DNA from: Yoonia sp. GPGPB17
Lineage (GTDB): Bacteria; Pseudomonadota; Alphaproteobacteria; Rhodobacterales; Rhodobacteraceae
Direction of reading: 5' to 3'
DNA: 64,000 nucleotides
Assembly: GCF_037892195.1 (NCBI RefSeq)
Contig: NZ_JATACI010000002.1
Span: 558,001-622,000 of the forward strand
In this document: in pieces, positions 49,553 through 60,427 of the stretch
Numbering within the stretch: the first letter of the stretch is position 1
How the letters are laid out: every line of letters begins with the position of its first letter
Position numbers and translations under genes: made by a program
Notes under the pieces: model-generated
Databases searched by the model: none
What the model was told of the DNA's origin: nothing
Seen by the model: only the letters and a program-made list of their open reading frames with translations

Positions 49553-50569
49553 CACGCCGCAGATGTAATGCGCGCCAGCGTCTCAACAGCCTGCTTTGCC
49601 TTGCCTGCGTCAATACTATCGCGCGCGCGATCAACACCAGATTTCAGATCTGCGACCTTGTCGGCCACCACCAAAGCCGCCGCAGTGTTGAGCAGTACGG
49701 CGTCGCGGTACGCACCCTTCGCGCCATCAAATAAGGCCAGCATGGCTTGGGCGTTTTCCTCGGGTGTGCCACCAGTGATATCGCGGAAATCATGGACAGG
49801 CAGACCCGCATCCTCGGGATGGATTTCACGTGATGTGATCTTGCCGTTTTCCAAGGCTGCGACAGCAGTTGTTCCACAGATTGTGATTTCATCCGTGCCA
49901 TCGCTCCCATGGACAAGCCAGGCCTTCTCAGTCCCAAGCTGTTGCAGTGTTTCAGCCATTGGAAAGATCAGATCAGGCGCGAATGCACCGGTCAGTTGTC
50001 GTTTAACGCCAGCCGGGTTTGTCAATGGTCCCAATATGTTAAAGATCGTTTTTGATCCCAGCTCAACACGGATTGGGCCTACATGCTTCATTGCCGGGTG
50101 GTGCATTGGGGCCATCATGAACCCAATCCCAGCCTCTGCTATGGCTTTTTCAACGGTCTCTGGCCCCACCATCACGTTAATGCCAAGCGCGCTTTGCACA
50201 TCGGCCGTACCGGATTTCGACGACAGGTTGCGGTTGCCGTGTTTGGCGACCGGGACACCCGCGCTAAGCGGCAACGAAGGCGGTTGCCGTCGATATGTTG
50301 AGCGTGTGTTTCCCATCCCCCCCGGTCCCGACGATGTCCATGGCACCTTCAGGTGCTTTGACGGGGACACAATGGGCGCGCATCACAGCAGCGGCTGCGG
50401 CATACTCTGCCACCGATTCACCACGGGCGCGCAATGCCATCAGGAAACCACCGATCTGCGCCGGTGTGGCTATACCTTCGAACAAGTAACCGAAGGCTTC
50501 TTCCGCTTGCGCGCGGGAAAGCGGGCCTTCGGATGCGGCAAAGATCAGGGGCTTCATTGCGTCGCTCAT
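49552..50569 (-). CDS. trpD: Anthranilate phosphoribosyltransferase (frameshifted)
   Basis: Tryptophan synthesis. About 338 residues after correction, the usual length. [24 protein letters not shown], then after the break [21 protein letters not shown]. The frame shifts (+1) at plus-strand 50263-50269 (GCTAAGC), where an in-frame TAG appears; the family sequence at this point is [15 protein letters not shown] sequence error is likely. Overlaps trpG by 4 bases. Confidence 0.93.
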
Positions 50570-51147
50570 GCGGGCACCTTTGTCATTTTCAGGAAGTTTT
50601 CCAGCATCTTGTGGCCATGCTCGGACCGTATGCTTTCAGGGTGGAACTGCACGCCATGGATCGGCAATTCCCGGTGTTGCAAGCCCATAATGGTGCCATC
50701 TTCCAATTCAGCTGTGACTTCCAGACTGTCAGGCAAGCTTTCACGCGCGACAATCAATGAGTGATAGCGGGTTGCCTTAAATGGACTGGGCAGACCGGCA
50801 AAAAGCCCTTTGCCCGTGTGCTGCATATTGCCCATTTTGCCGTGCACGATTTCATGACAGCGGGTGACTTTGCCGCCAAAGGCCTCTCCAATGGCCTGAT
50901 GGCCCAGACAAACACCAATTAGCGGGGTTTTTGTTTCGGCAGCGGCATGCACCATAGATAGGCAAATCCCTGCTTGCGATGGTTCACAAGGCCCCGGTGA
51001 CAACATGATTGCTGCCGGGCGCATCGCCATGGCCTCTTGCACATTCAGCGCATCATTGCGTTTGACCACAACCTCGGCCCCCAACTCGCCCAGATAATGC
51101 ACAAGATTGTATGTAAAGCTGTCGTAGTTATCGATCAAAAGCAGCAT
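50566..51147 (-). CDS. trpG: Anthranilate synthase component II (glutamine amidotransferase)
   Basis: Supplies ammonia to TrpE. 193 residues. Catalytic Cys in [18 protein letters not shown], the His/Glu pair in [11 protein letters not shown]. The ATG at 51147 ([11 protein letters not shown]) matches the family start; the open frame extends further upstream without support. It heads trpG-trpD-ung-trpC-moaC-moeA. Confidence 0.96.
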   Translation of the reverse strand: MLLLIDNYDSFTYNLVHYLGELGAEVVVKRNDALNVQEAMAMRPAAIMLSPGPCEPSQAGICLSMVHAAAETKTPLIGVCLGHQAIGEAFGGKVTRCHEIVHGKMGNMQHTGKGLFAGLPSPFKATRYHSLIVARESLPDSLEVTAELEDGTIMGLQHRELPIHGVQFHPESIRSEHGHKMLENFLKMTKVPA

Positions 51148-51271
51148 GGTGAATTCCCGCGCAAGTCGTAAAAAAGGGACTACCGCATCCCCATAAGAGA
51201 ACGGTATAAGCCCGCCATACATGGGCCGGGACGCAAGGCGGCGTCAAGGTCGAACAAAAAGGTGTGGGGCG

Positions 51272-52876
51272 ATGAAGGGCTTCTTGCAAGGCGGTTTTTG
51301 GGGGGTGGTGCTGGGGGTGTCTGGCCTGAGCATTGCATCGCTCGTGGGTGAGCAGCCCCAGTTCGCACAAGGGCCAGCGGCGCCCCAGTTATCCGTACCT
51401 GCGTTGAACACGGTAGCGCCGGGGCCAGCCGTCTCGTTTGAGGGCAGCAGCGATGAAACGCCCCAGTTTGCACCCGCCCAGCCGTTGGACGCGGCGACCG
51501 ACGTGGCGGAAACGGCACCTGATGTGTCGACCGAACCGGCCAGTTTGCCGCAGGCCGGTGATGTGGCAACGGCGATTGAACCGCCTGAGACAGTTGCAGA
51601 CTCTGACCTTGGCAGCCCTGTGGACGCACCGACAGTGCCGCGTTTTGAAACAGCGTTGGTAGCGCCGCCAGCAGAAGGCAATGTGCCTGTGGTCAAGACT
51701 GCCCCGGCAGATGTGCAACCAGCAATCCCGGAGGCACCGGAAGAAGATGTGGCCAGCACAACGGCAGTTGAACAGCCGGACGTGATCGCAACAGACGATC
51801 TTGCAAGCGCCGACACACCGGCGCCACAGACACCCGAAACGCCAATTGCATCGGCGCCTGTGATTGGTGCCGATGAAGCGATTGCCGAAGCGCCTGCGCC
51901 TGTCGCAAATCCTGACGATGAGACGCAATCCACAGATGTCATCGCCGAACCGGCACAGCAGGCAGATGAACCCGAAACCCGCCTGGCACTAGACCCGGTG
52001 ACGCCGAGCGAAACACCAGAGGCATCGACCGATACCGAGACAGACTTGGTAGGTGACAACGTACCGCAAACGGAAGCAGCAGTTGTAGCAGAGGCTTTGC
52101 CACAGACGACCAGCACGGTGCGTATTAACCGTCCAGGCACGACCGTTGTAGACGTGCCGGACGACGCCCCCGAAACACCCGCGGCAGATGCGATCCCCGA
52201 AGACGCACCAGCGTTGTTGCGCTACGGGGTCCCTTTTGCGCAAGCAGAGGCAACTGCGCTGATTGCCATCGTTCTGGTGGATGAAGGGCAAATGTCTGAT
52301 GCACCGGCTGCCGTAGCGGACCTTGGGTTTGTTGCAACTGTGGCCGTCAATGCGCTGTCCTCCGCATCAACAGATCTTGCCGCCGCCCATCATGCTGCCG
52401 GTGCTGAAATTGCTATGCAGGCCGTATTGCCGGCGGGCGCGCAACCCACAGACGTGGAAGTCGCCTTTGAGGCCGCCTTGGGGCTGGTTCCGGAGGCCGG
52501 GATACTGTTCTCTGACGGTACCGGTGCGATGCAGGACCGGGTGGTTACAGCGCAGGTCATGGAAATCCTGGCCTCTGATGGGTATGGGTTTGTCACCGTA
52601 CAACGTGGATTGAGCAACGCTGCGCGTACCGCTGAGCAGGCCGGTGTTCCGGCGATCACGATCCAGCGCGACATCGATGGGGCCGGTGAAGATCGCCGGG
52701 CGATTTTGCGTGCGTTGGATCAAGCGGCGTTTCGGGCGCGCCAAACGGGACAGGCCGTTTTGCTGGGCCGCATGACCCCGGACACGCTGGCGGCCCTCAA
52801 GGATTGGGCGGCTGACGTTGATCGTGATACACTGGCAATTGCGCCAGTATCTGCTGTGCTTTTGCAGTTGGAGTGA
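51272..52876 (+). CDS. Divergent polysaccharide deacetylase family protein with long acidic linker
   Basis: A 534-residue exported or membrane-anchored protein. One N-terminal hydrophobic segment (about residues 5-24) is followed by roughly 270 residues rich in Ala, Pro, Glu, Thr and Val, almost certainly disordered. The C-terminal ~220 residues (from LLRYGVPF) resemble the divergent polysaccharide deacetylase family (AIVLVDEGQ, AAGAEIAMQAVLP, DGTGAMQDR, GQAVLLGRM), although the family's usual catalytic Asp-His pair is not evident to me. It sits on the opposite strand between trpG and trpE, splitting the trp genes. Function unknown; a role in cell envelope maintenance is plausible. Confidence 0.72.
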   Translation: MKGFLQGGFWGVVLGVSGLSIASLVGEQPQFAQGPAAPQLSVPALNTVAPGPAVSFEGSSDETPQFAPAQPLDAATDVAETAPDVSTEPASLPQAGDVATAIEPPETVADSDLGSPVDAPTVPRFETALVAPPAEGNVPVVKTAPADVQPAIPEAPEEDVASTTAVEQPDVIATDDLASADTPAPQTPETPIASAPVIGADEAIAEAPAPVANPDDETQSTDVIAEPAQQADEPETRLALDPVTPSETPEASTDTETDLVGDNVPQTEAAVVAEALPQTTSTVRINRPGTTVVDVPDDAPETPAADAIPEDAPALLRYGVPFAQAEATALIAIVLVDEGQMSDAPAAVADLGFVATVAVNALSSASTDLAAAHHAAGAEIAMQAVLPAGAQPTDVEVAFEAALGLVPEAGILFSDGTGAMQDRVVTAQVMEILASDGYGFVTVQRGLSNAARTAEQAGVPAITIQRDIDGAGEDRRAILRALDQAAFRARQTGQAVLLGRMTPDTLAALKDWAADVDRDTLAIAPVSAVLLQLE

Positions 52877-52941
52877 ACGTGGTGATACGCAAAAGTTTTC
52901 CTGAAATTTTTTGCGTGATCAAGATTTTTAGCTAAAAATCT
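52877..52941. terminator. Two adjacent AT-rich hairpins between convergent genes
   Basis: ACGCAAAA...TTTTGCGT and AAGATTTTT-AGCT-AAAAATCTT follow each other in the 65-base gap between the deacetylase gene and trpE. Each is symmetric and rich in A and T on both strands, so together they can stop transcription from both sides. Confidence 0.6.
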
Positions 52942-54450
52942 TCAATTCCCACTGCTGCGGAACATTGTTGCATCAGCAGCCGCTTTGCGGATCGCGTTCG
53001 ATTTGTGAACCGTCTCTTGGTATTCGGCCTCCGGGTCGCTGTCATAGACTACGCCGCCACCGGCCTGAATATAGAGCTTTTCATCCTGCAACACGGCGGT
53101 GCGCAATGCGATGCACATGTCCATGTCGCCGTTTGCGCTGAAGTAGCCGCAGCCGCCGCCATAGACGCCGCGCTTTTCAGGCTCCAATTCGTCAATAATC
53201 TCCATCGCGCGGACCTTGGGTGCGCCAGAAACAGTACCGGCTGGCATACCCGCAAAGAACGCGCTGAGCGCATCCTGATCATCGGCCAGTTCACCCACCA
53301 CGTTCGAGACGATGTGCATGACGTGGCTGTAGCGTTCCACGATGAATTGCTCGGTCGGGCGCACTGTGCCTATTTTGCTGACTTTGCCGGTATCATTGCG
53401 ACCCAGGTCCAGCAGCATAAGGTGTTCGGCCAGTTCTTTCTGGTCGGCCATCAGATCGGCTTCGTTGGCATTGTCTTCGTCGGCTGTCGCACCGCGGGGC
53501 CGGGTGCCTGCGATGGGTCTGATTGTGACTTCGTTGCCGAAAACCCGGACCAAGATTTCCGGACTGGCCCCGATCACCTGAAAACCACCGAAGTTGAAGA
53601 AGAACATAAACGGCGAAGGGTTCGTGCGCCGCAATGAACGATAAAGCGCGAAGGGTGGTTCGCGGAAGTCCTGCGTCCAGCGCTGAGATGGGACAACCTG
53701 AAAGATGTCGCCCGCTCTGATATACTCTTTGGCCGTCTCGACCGCATCAAGATAGGCGCTATGCGCAAAGTTGGACACAGGTGGCGCAACGGGCGCAGGT
53801 TCAGCCAGATCGCGCGCTTCGCTTGGCATGGGGCGTTCCAATGCGCGTTGGGCGTCCATGACCCGTTCCGCGGCCTGCGCATAGGCTGCGCGTGCGGACA
53901 GGCCCGCATTCACATAGGCAGGTGCGACAAGAATCACGTCGCCCTTTACCCCGTCAAGTACGGCGACCACAGAGGGGCGCAGCATCATGGCGTCCGGCAG
54001 CCCCAGCGGATCGGGGTTGATGTCTGGCAGATGTTCGACCAGCCGGATCATGTCATAGCCCAAATAGCCAAAGAGCCCGGCAGAGGCGGCAGGCAGATCA
54101 GCGGGCAGATCAATACGCGATTCGGCAAGAAGTGCGCGCAATGATGTCAGCGGGTCGTCTGTCAGCGGTTTAAACGCGGTGTCATCAAACCGGGCCGAAC
54201 GGTTGATGCGCGATGTGGTTCCGCGACACTCCCAGATCAGATCCGGGTTCATACCGACGATGGAATAGCGCCCCCGCACTTCGCCACCAGTCACACTTTC
54301 CAGCATGAAAGCGTTTTTACCCGCACCCGACAGTTTCAGCATCAGCGAGACGGGCGTGTCCAGATCAGCAGCGATCCGGGTATAGACAATCTGGTTGGCG
54401 CCCGCGTCATACCCTTGGGCGAAACTGTCATAGTCGGGCAAAAGGGCCAT
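52942..54450 (-). CDS. trpE: Anthranilate synthase component I
   Basis: Converts chorismate to anthranilate. 502 residues. N-terminal Trp-binding LLES-like FMLESVTGGEVRGRYS; chorismate-binding domain with VVPSQRW, NPSPFMFFFNF, IAGTRPRGAT, LDLGRNDTGKV, SGAPKVRAMEIIDELE and YSHVMHIVSNV. It is 8 bases downstream of ppiD, so they are probably co-transcribed. No Trp-rich leader peptide was seen. Confidence 0.96.
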   Translation of the reverse strand: MALLPDYDSFAQGYDAGANQIVYTRIAADLDTPVSLMLKLSGAGKNAFMLESVTGGEVRGRYSIVGMNPDLIWECRGTTSRINRSARFDDTAFKPLTDDPLTSLRALLAESRIDLPADLPAASAGLFGYLGYDMIRLVEHLPDINPDPLGLPDAMMLRPSVVAVLDGVKGDVILVAPAYVNAGLSARAAYAQAAERVMDAQRALERPMPSEARDLAEPAPVAPPVSNFAHSAYLDAVETAKEYIRAGDIFQVVPSQRWTQDFREPPFALYRSLRRTNPSPFMFFFNFGGFQVIGASPEILVRVFGNEVTIRPIAGTRPRGATADEDNANEADLMADQKELAEHLMLLDLGRNDTGKVSKIGTVRPTEQFIVERYSHVMHIVSNVVGELADDQDALSAFFAGMPAGTVSGAPKVRAMEIIDELEPEKRGVYGGGCGYFSANGDMDMCIALRTAVLQDEKLYIQAGGGVVYDSDPEAEYQETVHKSNAIRKAAADATMFRSSGN

Positions 54451-54458
54451 GGATCCGC

Positions 54459-56297
54459 CTATTGGAACTGCGCGTTGACCGCGTTGATCGTTTGTTGGTT
54501 CAGGCTTTGTTCAGTGTTTTGCTGCACCGTTGTCGCATAAGCATCAAAGATATCCTGCGCGATCCCCGCACGTGCGTTTTCGGCCAATGCATCCCGCTGC
54601 GCCACAACGGATTCGTTCGATAGGTCAGGCGCGGCAATGTCATCAAGGCGTACAATCAGCGCACGGTTCTCGGCATCAATGACACGCACGTCGCCCACGG
54701 ACATTCCAAAGACCTCATCGTTGAAAGACGGTGGTGTGCCTTCCACAAAAGTGCGGCGGCTGAGGTTGTCTTCGATCTGCGGTGTTAGCGTAAGCGTTTC
54801 AAAATCGGTCAAAGGCAGGACATCTGCTGAAATCTCTTCCGCCTTTGCAACAATTGCTTCTTGGCGCGCCTGCGCTTGCCAGGCGGTGGATACCTCTTCG
54901 CGGACGTCGTCCAGCGGCTGCAATGTCGGCGGCACCACGCCGTCGAGCGTTAGCGCGAAGATACCACCATCGGCCAGATCAAGGACCTCGGGGAATGCGC
55001 CGTCCTGAACAGTTGCGGCTTCGCGGCGGAAGGCATCATAGGCGGCGATCCCTTCGGTATTCTCCGGCGTCCAGTTGATGGAACCAAGGCGCATATCGGT
55101 GCGCTCGGCCACATCGGCCATCGTGGCACCACCAGCCAGCAGGTCGATAATCGGGTCGGCGTTGTCGTTGATGTATTCGCGCGCTGCATCGGCGGCCAAC
55201 TCATCACGTAGTAACGGGGCAGCTTCTTCCAATGGGGTCTCTTGCGCGGCCAGTACGGCGTTCATCCGAAACAGGGCAGGGCCCAAAGGTGAGTTGAACG
55301 GGCCAACCACGTCGCCTGTTTCAGCGGCAAAGACGGCTTCGCCAGCACTGCGCAAGTCGCCTTGGCTGACGTCACCAAGATCAATGTCCGTCAGGCTCAA
55401 GCCGCGTTCGGCGACAAGGTCTTCAAACGTGGCCTCACCTGCGTTGACGCGTGTTATCGCATCCTCCGCGCGTGCCTGATCAAGATAGACAAGGCGCTCG
55501 ACCAACCGCCGTTCAGGTTGGACAAATTCGTTGATACGTTGGTTATACATGCGCGCTATCGCCTCATCCGCGACAACCATATCTTCGATAATCATCGTGG
55601 GTGTGAGCCAGACATAGGTGATGTCCCGGCTTTCGGGCAGGGTGAATTCATCCGGGTGCGCGTCATAATACTCTTGCTGGGCGGCTGGCGTTGCACCCGG
55701 CACCGGGGCCGTCAGGGCGTCTTCGCCAACGGCAGCCCATGTAATGCTGCGGGTTTCGCTGACGTATTGTACCAGCGCATCGGCATAGGCGTCAGGTGCG
55801 GGAATCCCGCTGACCACAGCGCCTTGCAGCAGGGTGCGGGCAGTTTCTTCGCGAATGCCGACTTCGAACTCTGCAGCGGATTGGCCGGTTTGCTGCAAAG
55901 AAAGGCGATATGTCTCGCGGTTAAAGCCACCGGCCCCCTGAAAAGACGGGATCGCCTGCAAGCGCTCAAAGACCCGCGCGTCACCGACAGAGATGCCCAA
56001 ATTGCTGGCTTCGTTATCAAGAGTACGCAGTAGGACAACTTGGTTCAGGGCGAGCTGATCAACACCAAAGGCCTGCGCCTGCTGGAACGAAATCTGCTGA
56101 CCGAACTGGGCTGAGAGGGCGCGCATCTGATCATTCAGCGCGCGCTGGTAGGATGCGACGGTCACGTCTTTGTCGCCGACAGTACCAATATTGCGAATAT
56201 TCCCGCTCAGGCCGCCCGTGCCGAACCCGGCAAGGCCCAAAAGGATCACGCCAACAATGATCCACGCGCCGTAACGAGGTTTCTTTTTATCTGCCAT
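54459..56297 (-). CDS. ppiD: Peptidyl-prolyl cis-trans isomerase D-like periplasmic chaperone
   Basis: Membrane-anchored foldase, 612 residues. One transmembrane helix at about residues 13-31, then a SurA_N-type chaperone region (SYQRALNDQMRALSAQFGQQI) and a parvulin-like segment. It helps outer-membrane and periplasmic proteins fold. The start at 56297 (MADKKKPRYGAW) is chosen for its GGAG site and clean anchor. It is 8 bases upstream of trpE, an association common in Rhodobacteraceae. Confidence 0.88.
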   Translation of the reverse strand: MADKKKPRYGAWIIVGVILLGLAGFGTGGLSGNIRNIGTVGDKDVTVASYQRALNDQMRALSAQFGQQISFQQAQAFGVDQLALNQVVLLRTLDNEASNLGISVGDARVFERLQAIPSFQGAGGFNRETYRLSLQQTGQSAAEFEVGIREETARTLLQGAVVSGIPAPDAYADALVQYVSETRSITWAAVGEDALTAPVPGATPAAQQEYYDAHPDEFTLPESRDITYVWLTPTMIIEDMVVADEAIARMYNQRINEFVQPERRLVERLVYLDQARAEDAITRVNAGEATFEDLVAERGLSLTDIDLGDVSQGDLRSAGEAVFAAETGDVVGPFNSPLGPALFRMNAVLAAQETPLEEAAPLLRDELAADAAREYINDNADPIIDLLAGGATMADVAERTDMRLGSINWTPENTEGIAAYDAFRREAATVQDGAFPEVLDLADGGIFALTLDGVVPPTLQPLDDVREEVSTAWQAQARQEAIVAKAEEISADVLPLTDFETLTLTPQIEDNLSRRTFVEGTPPSFNDEVFGMSVGDVRVIDAENRALIVRLDDIAAPDLSNESVVAQRDALAENARAGIAQDIFDAYATTVQQNTEQSLNQQTINAVNAQFQ

Positions 56298-56360
56298 GTG
56301 CTGACCGCTCCACCCGCTGGTTTGCGCCTGAATACGGGCGCGAGGCCAGGGGTGCAAGGG

Positions 56361-57536
56361 TTAGAGTTGCAAGGATGACAGCCGTTCGAAAAGTGTCCGA
56401 ACACCGGCCTTGTCGATGTTGGCGAAGGCAATACGCAGCTGAGTTTCGCCACCGGGCATATCGGAGGGCATAAACATGGTGCCGGGCAGAAGCAGAACAC
56501 CCGCCTCTTTCACCAAAAGCGGGGCCAGATCGGCTGACGACATCGCGAAAGGATGTTTGACGTAGGCAAAGTAGGCACCACAGCCCAGAAGTTCCCAGCC
56601 CTTGTCAGCAAGCAGATGGAAATTGTCTTCGATCGCCGCACGCCGATCAAGAATTTCGCGACGTTCACCAGCCAGCCAATCCCCCAAATTCTGCATGCCC
56701 CAAAGGGCCGCCCGTTGGCCCAGTTGGTTGGGACAGATCGTAACGGTGTCGAGGAATTTCTCGATCTCGGCCAGACGTTCACTTGCGGCGATCACGGCGC
56801 CGATACGATGGCCTGTTAGGCGGTAAGCCTTTGAAAAGGAATAAAGCTGGATCAGCGTGTCATCCCACTGCGGATCAGAAAAAAGATCATGTGGCGCGCC
56901 GGTTCGGCTATCGAAATCGCGGTAAGTTTCATCGACAATCAAGGCAATGTCGTGTGCCCGGGCAAGATCGCGGAAAGCGCGCAGTGTCTCAGCCGGATAC
57001 TCGACCCCGCAAGGATTGTTGGGGCTGACCAAGGCGATGGCGCGGGTTCTGTCGGTGATCAGTGCGGCGCAATCGCCCGCATCCGGGATCATCCCATCAC
57101 CTGCCATCAGCGGTATGGTTTTGACACCGGACATATCCAACCACATACGGTGGTTAAAATAATAAGGCACCGGGATCACGACTTCATCCCCTTCAGCACA
57201 AAGTGTCGCGATGGCGGCGGCGAACGCTTGGTTGCAGCCTGATGTGATGGCAACCTGATCATGATTGACGCGGCCACTGTAGCTTGCGGACCATTGCTTT
57301 GCGACTTCTTGGCGTAATTCTGGCAGACCAAGGACGGGGCCGTAAAGATGTGCCTCTGCATCGTCCATGACGATTTGTGCCATCGCTTCGCGGAGCGGCG
57401 CAGGTGGTGGATCAACAGGTGCGGCCTGGCTGACATTCAGCAAAGGACGGTCGGCGGGATGGGTGACACCCTCAAGCCAGCGGCGCGCCTCCATCACAGG
57501 TGGCGCGAAAGTGGCGGCGGTGCGGGACTGTGTCAT
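56361..57536 (-). CDS. Class I/II aminotransferase (PLP)
   Basis: A 391-residue fold-type I PLP enzyme. LYGPVLGLPELRQEVA, SGCNQAF, SPNNPCGVEYP, VDETYRDFD and the PLP lysine in YSFSKAYRLTGHRIG. Amino donor and acceptor are unknown. The ATG at 57536 is used; a TTG 12 bases earlier is possible. It lies 63 bases upstream of ppiD. Confidence 0.88.
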   Translation of the reverse strand: MTQSRTAATFAPPVMEARRWLEGVTHPADRPLLNVSQAAPVDPPPAPLREAMAQIVMDDAEAHLYGPVLGLPELRQEVAKQWSASYSGRVNHDQVAITSGCNQAFAAAIATLCAEGDEVVIPVPYYFNHRMWLDMSGVKTIPLMAGDGMIPDAGDCAALITDRTRAIALVSPNNPCGVEYPAETLRAFRDLARAHDIALIVDETYRDFDSRTGAPHDLFSDPQWDDTLIQLYSFSKAYRLTGHRIGAVIAASERLAEIEKFLDTVTICPNQLGQRAALWGMQNLGDWLAGERREILDRRAAIEDNFHLLADKGWELLGCGAYFAYVKHPFAMSSADLAPLLVKEAGVLLLPGTMFMPSDMPGGETQLRIAFANIDKAGVRTLFERLSSLQL

Positions 57537-57579
57537 GGCTTTATCCAAAAGGAGCGGCTGCGCCGCGCGACATTACATG

Positions 57580-57616
57580 GTGCCTCCGGCGGAGGTATTT
57601 TTGAACATGAGAAGCA
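57580..57616 (+). repeat. Rhodobacteraceae-type GC hairpin repeat with T-run
   Basis: CCTCCGGCGGAGG followed by TATTTTT and GAACATGAGAAGCA. Sequences of this kind recur at operon ends in many Rhodobacteraceae genomes and act as terminators. Here it points against both flanking genes (gpt and the aminotransferase are on the minus strand), so its role at this site is unclear. Confidence 0.5.
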
Positions 57617-57618
57617 GG

Positions 57619-58122
57619 TTAATCCTTGCCTCGATAGGGTTCGACGTATTGCAGCGCCATGTCCCAGGGGAAGAAAATCCAAGTGTCCTGACTGACCTCA
57701 GTGATAAATGTATCAACCTGCGGGCGCCCCTTTGGTTTGGCATAAACGGTTGCAAAATGGGCGTTCGGATAGCGGTCGCGGACCAGTTCGAGGGTTTTGC
57801 CGCTATCGACCAGATCGTCGATAATCAAAATGCCCATCCCATCGCCCATCAGGTTCGGGTCGGGTGCTTTGAGTATCTTGGCCTCGGATTGTTCCTGATG
57901 ATCATAACTTTTGACACTGACGGTATCGACTGTCCGGATATCAAGTTCGCGTGCCACGATCATGGCCGGTGCCATCCCGCCACGGGTGATGGCGACAACG
58001 GCCTTCCATGCTCCGTTGTCCGGGCCTTGCCCGTCAAGTCGCCAAGCGAGCGCGCGACTATCGCGGTGGATTTGATCCCAACTGATATGGAACCCTTTTT
58101 CGTGAGGAAGGCGATCTGTCAT
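57619..58122 (-). CDS. gpt: Xanthine-guanine phosphoribosyltransferase
   Basis: Purine salvage. 167 residues. PRPP-binding motif [13 protein letters not shown] near residue 97 and [22 protein letters not shown]-terminal [18 protein letters not shown] fits the family. The LysE gene precedes it on the same strand with an 11-base gap. Confidence 0.92.
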   Translation of the reverse strand: MTDRLPHEKGFHISWDQIHRDSRALAWRLDGQGPDNGAWKAVVAITRGGMAPAMIVARELDIRTVDTVSVKSYDHQEQSEAKILKAPDPNLMGDGMGILIIDDLVDSGKTLELVRDRYPNAHFATVYAKPKGRPQVDTFITEVSQDTWIFFPWDMALQYVEPYRGKD

Positions 58123-58133
58123 GGTGGTACTTT

Positions 58134-58745
58134 CTAGTTATAGGCAAGCCGGGCACCCAGCAGGGCGATAAGACCGCCAAACAAGCGATCAAGGTGGGTT
58201 TTAGCGCGGCGGTAGAGCCGGGCCGGTGTGGGGCGTGAAAACATCAGGCTAAGCAAAGCATACCACAGCAGCTCAACGACGAAGATCACTGTTAACACCA
58301 GCATTGCCACATTGATACCGGGATCAGCAGGCATCACGGTGACAAAAACAGCTGAGAAATAGACCAGTGCTTTCGGATTTGCCAAGTTTGTGATCAGCCC
58401 CAAACGGATCAGATGCCACGCCGGTGCCGGTGCTGCGGCCTGCGCGTCTGATATCGGTTGGGACGCGTGCCGGATCATGGAAAAACCAATCCAGATCAGA
58501 AAGATAGCGCCAGCAATACGGAGACCTGTTTGCAAGAAGGGAGCTATTTCAAAAATGATCGCCAGTCCGGCCAGGGCAGCCATCGCCCAAAGAACGATGG
58601 CAAGTGCAAGGCCCAGACTTACGAAAAATCCTGCCTTCACGCCGTTTGCCGCAGCCGTTTTGATTGTAATGACCGCGGCTGGTCCTGGGCTCATTGCGAT
58701 CAGCGCCTGCAACCCAATCAGTGTCAGTAGGGCAGAAACTGCCAT
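58134..58745 (-). CDS. LysE/RhtB-family exporter
   Basis: A 203-residue inner-membrane exporter for amino acids or homoserine lactone-like compounds. Six hydrophobic segments; the family signature [21 protein letters not shown] at residues 19-39 and [15 protein letters not shown]. It starts 3 bases after the fabI stop and is followed closely by gpt. Substrate unknown. Confidence 0.9.
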   Translation of the reverse strand: MAVSALLTLIGLQALIAMSPGPAAVITIKTAAANGVKAGFFVSLGLALAIVLWAMAALAGLAIIFEIAPFLQTGLRIAGAIFLIWIGFSMIRHASQPISDAQAAAPAPAWHLIRLGLITNLANPKALVYFSAVFVTVMPADPGINVAMLVLTVIFVVELLWYALLSLMFSRPTPARLYRRAKTHLDRLFGGLIALLGARLAYN

Positions 58746-58748
58746 TGG

Positions 58749-59555
<807 letters not shown>

Positions 59556-59708
59556 CGCGTGTTTTCCTTTATTGTTTGGCCAACGGCATGGTCACCGTTT
59601 AGGCGATTGCTTGCAAAGCGGCAAGTATCTGAACAATGGCGCAAAATGCTTGCCACTGTGCACGTTTACTCTTAGCGTGAGGATGGGGGTTTTGTTTAGG
59701 GATCAGAC

Positions 59709-60314
59709 ATGTCTGACCGTGACGGCATTTTTGCGGGCCCTGACCCGTTCGTCATTGCTCAGCAATGGCTTGACGACGCGAGCCGAACAGAATCCAGTGA
59801 TCCCAACGCGATTGCCCTCTCTTCAGTTGATCCAGATGGCATGCCAAATGTACGCATGGTGCTTCTCAAAGATATCGAGATGGACGCTTTTGTGTTTTAC
59901 ACCAACTATGACAGTCGGAAGGGGCAAGAAATTGCTCAATCCGGTAAGGCCGCGTTCGTTATGCATTGGAAATCACTTTCCAGGCAGATACGAGTGCGGG
60001 GGCTGGCTTCGAAAGAGGACGGTCCGATTGCTGACGCCTACTATAAGTCCCGCTCACTTAAGAGCAGGCTGGGGGCGTGGGCATCAAAACAATCACAGCC
60101 CTTGACGTCGCGTGCGACCTTGATGGCAGATGTGGCTAAAGTAACAGTACAAAAAGGTGCGGACCCCGAACGGCCACCTTTTTGGGGCGGTTTCCGGATT
60201 GTGCCTCTGGAAATTGAGTTTTGGTCTGACGGCGCATTTCGTTTGCACGACCGGTTTCGGTGGTCGCGCAGTGAAGTTGATCATGATTGGGAGGTCAAGC
60301 GTCTCTCACCTTAA
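59709..60314 (+). CDS. pdxH: Pyridoxamine 5'-phosphate oxidase
   Basis: Makes pyridoxal 5'-phosphate with FMN. 201 residues. [24 protein letters not shown] binds [16 protein letters not shown], and the C-terminal [22 protein letters not shown] and W-x-VKRLSP. The double cold-shock gene follows. Confidence 0.95.
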   Translation: MSDRDGIFAGPDPFVIAQQWLDDASRTESSDPNAIALSSVDPDGMPNVRMVLLKDIEMDAFVFYTNYDSRKGQEIAQSGKAAFVMHWKSLSRQIRVRGLASKEDGPIADAYYKSRSLKSRLGAWASKQSQPLTSRATLMADVAKVTVQKGADPERPPFWGGFRIVPLEIEFWSDGAFRLHDRFRWSRSEVDHDWEVKRLSP

Positions 60315-60427
60315 CTCCCTCGGGACAGGGAGGATGGAGAGAGAAAATGGACCAGCAATTGCGATCTCGCGATGAGACAACAATGGATAGCGACGCGCCC
60401 AGTGCCGCTGTTCAAAAGGAATACAAG

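Noticed and set aside
7360..50269. Frameshifts caused by cloning or restriction-site damage (GGATCC, GCTAGC)
   Set aside because: Many intact GGATCC and GCCGGC sites exist in the window, and the changes differ from end-filling products.
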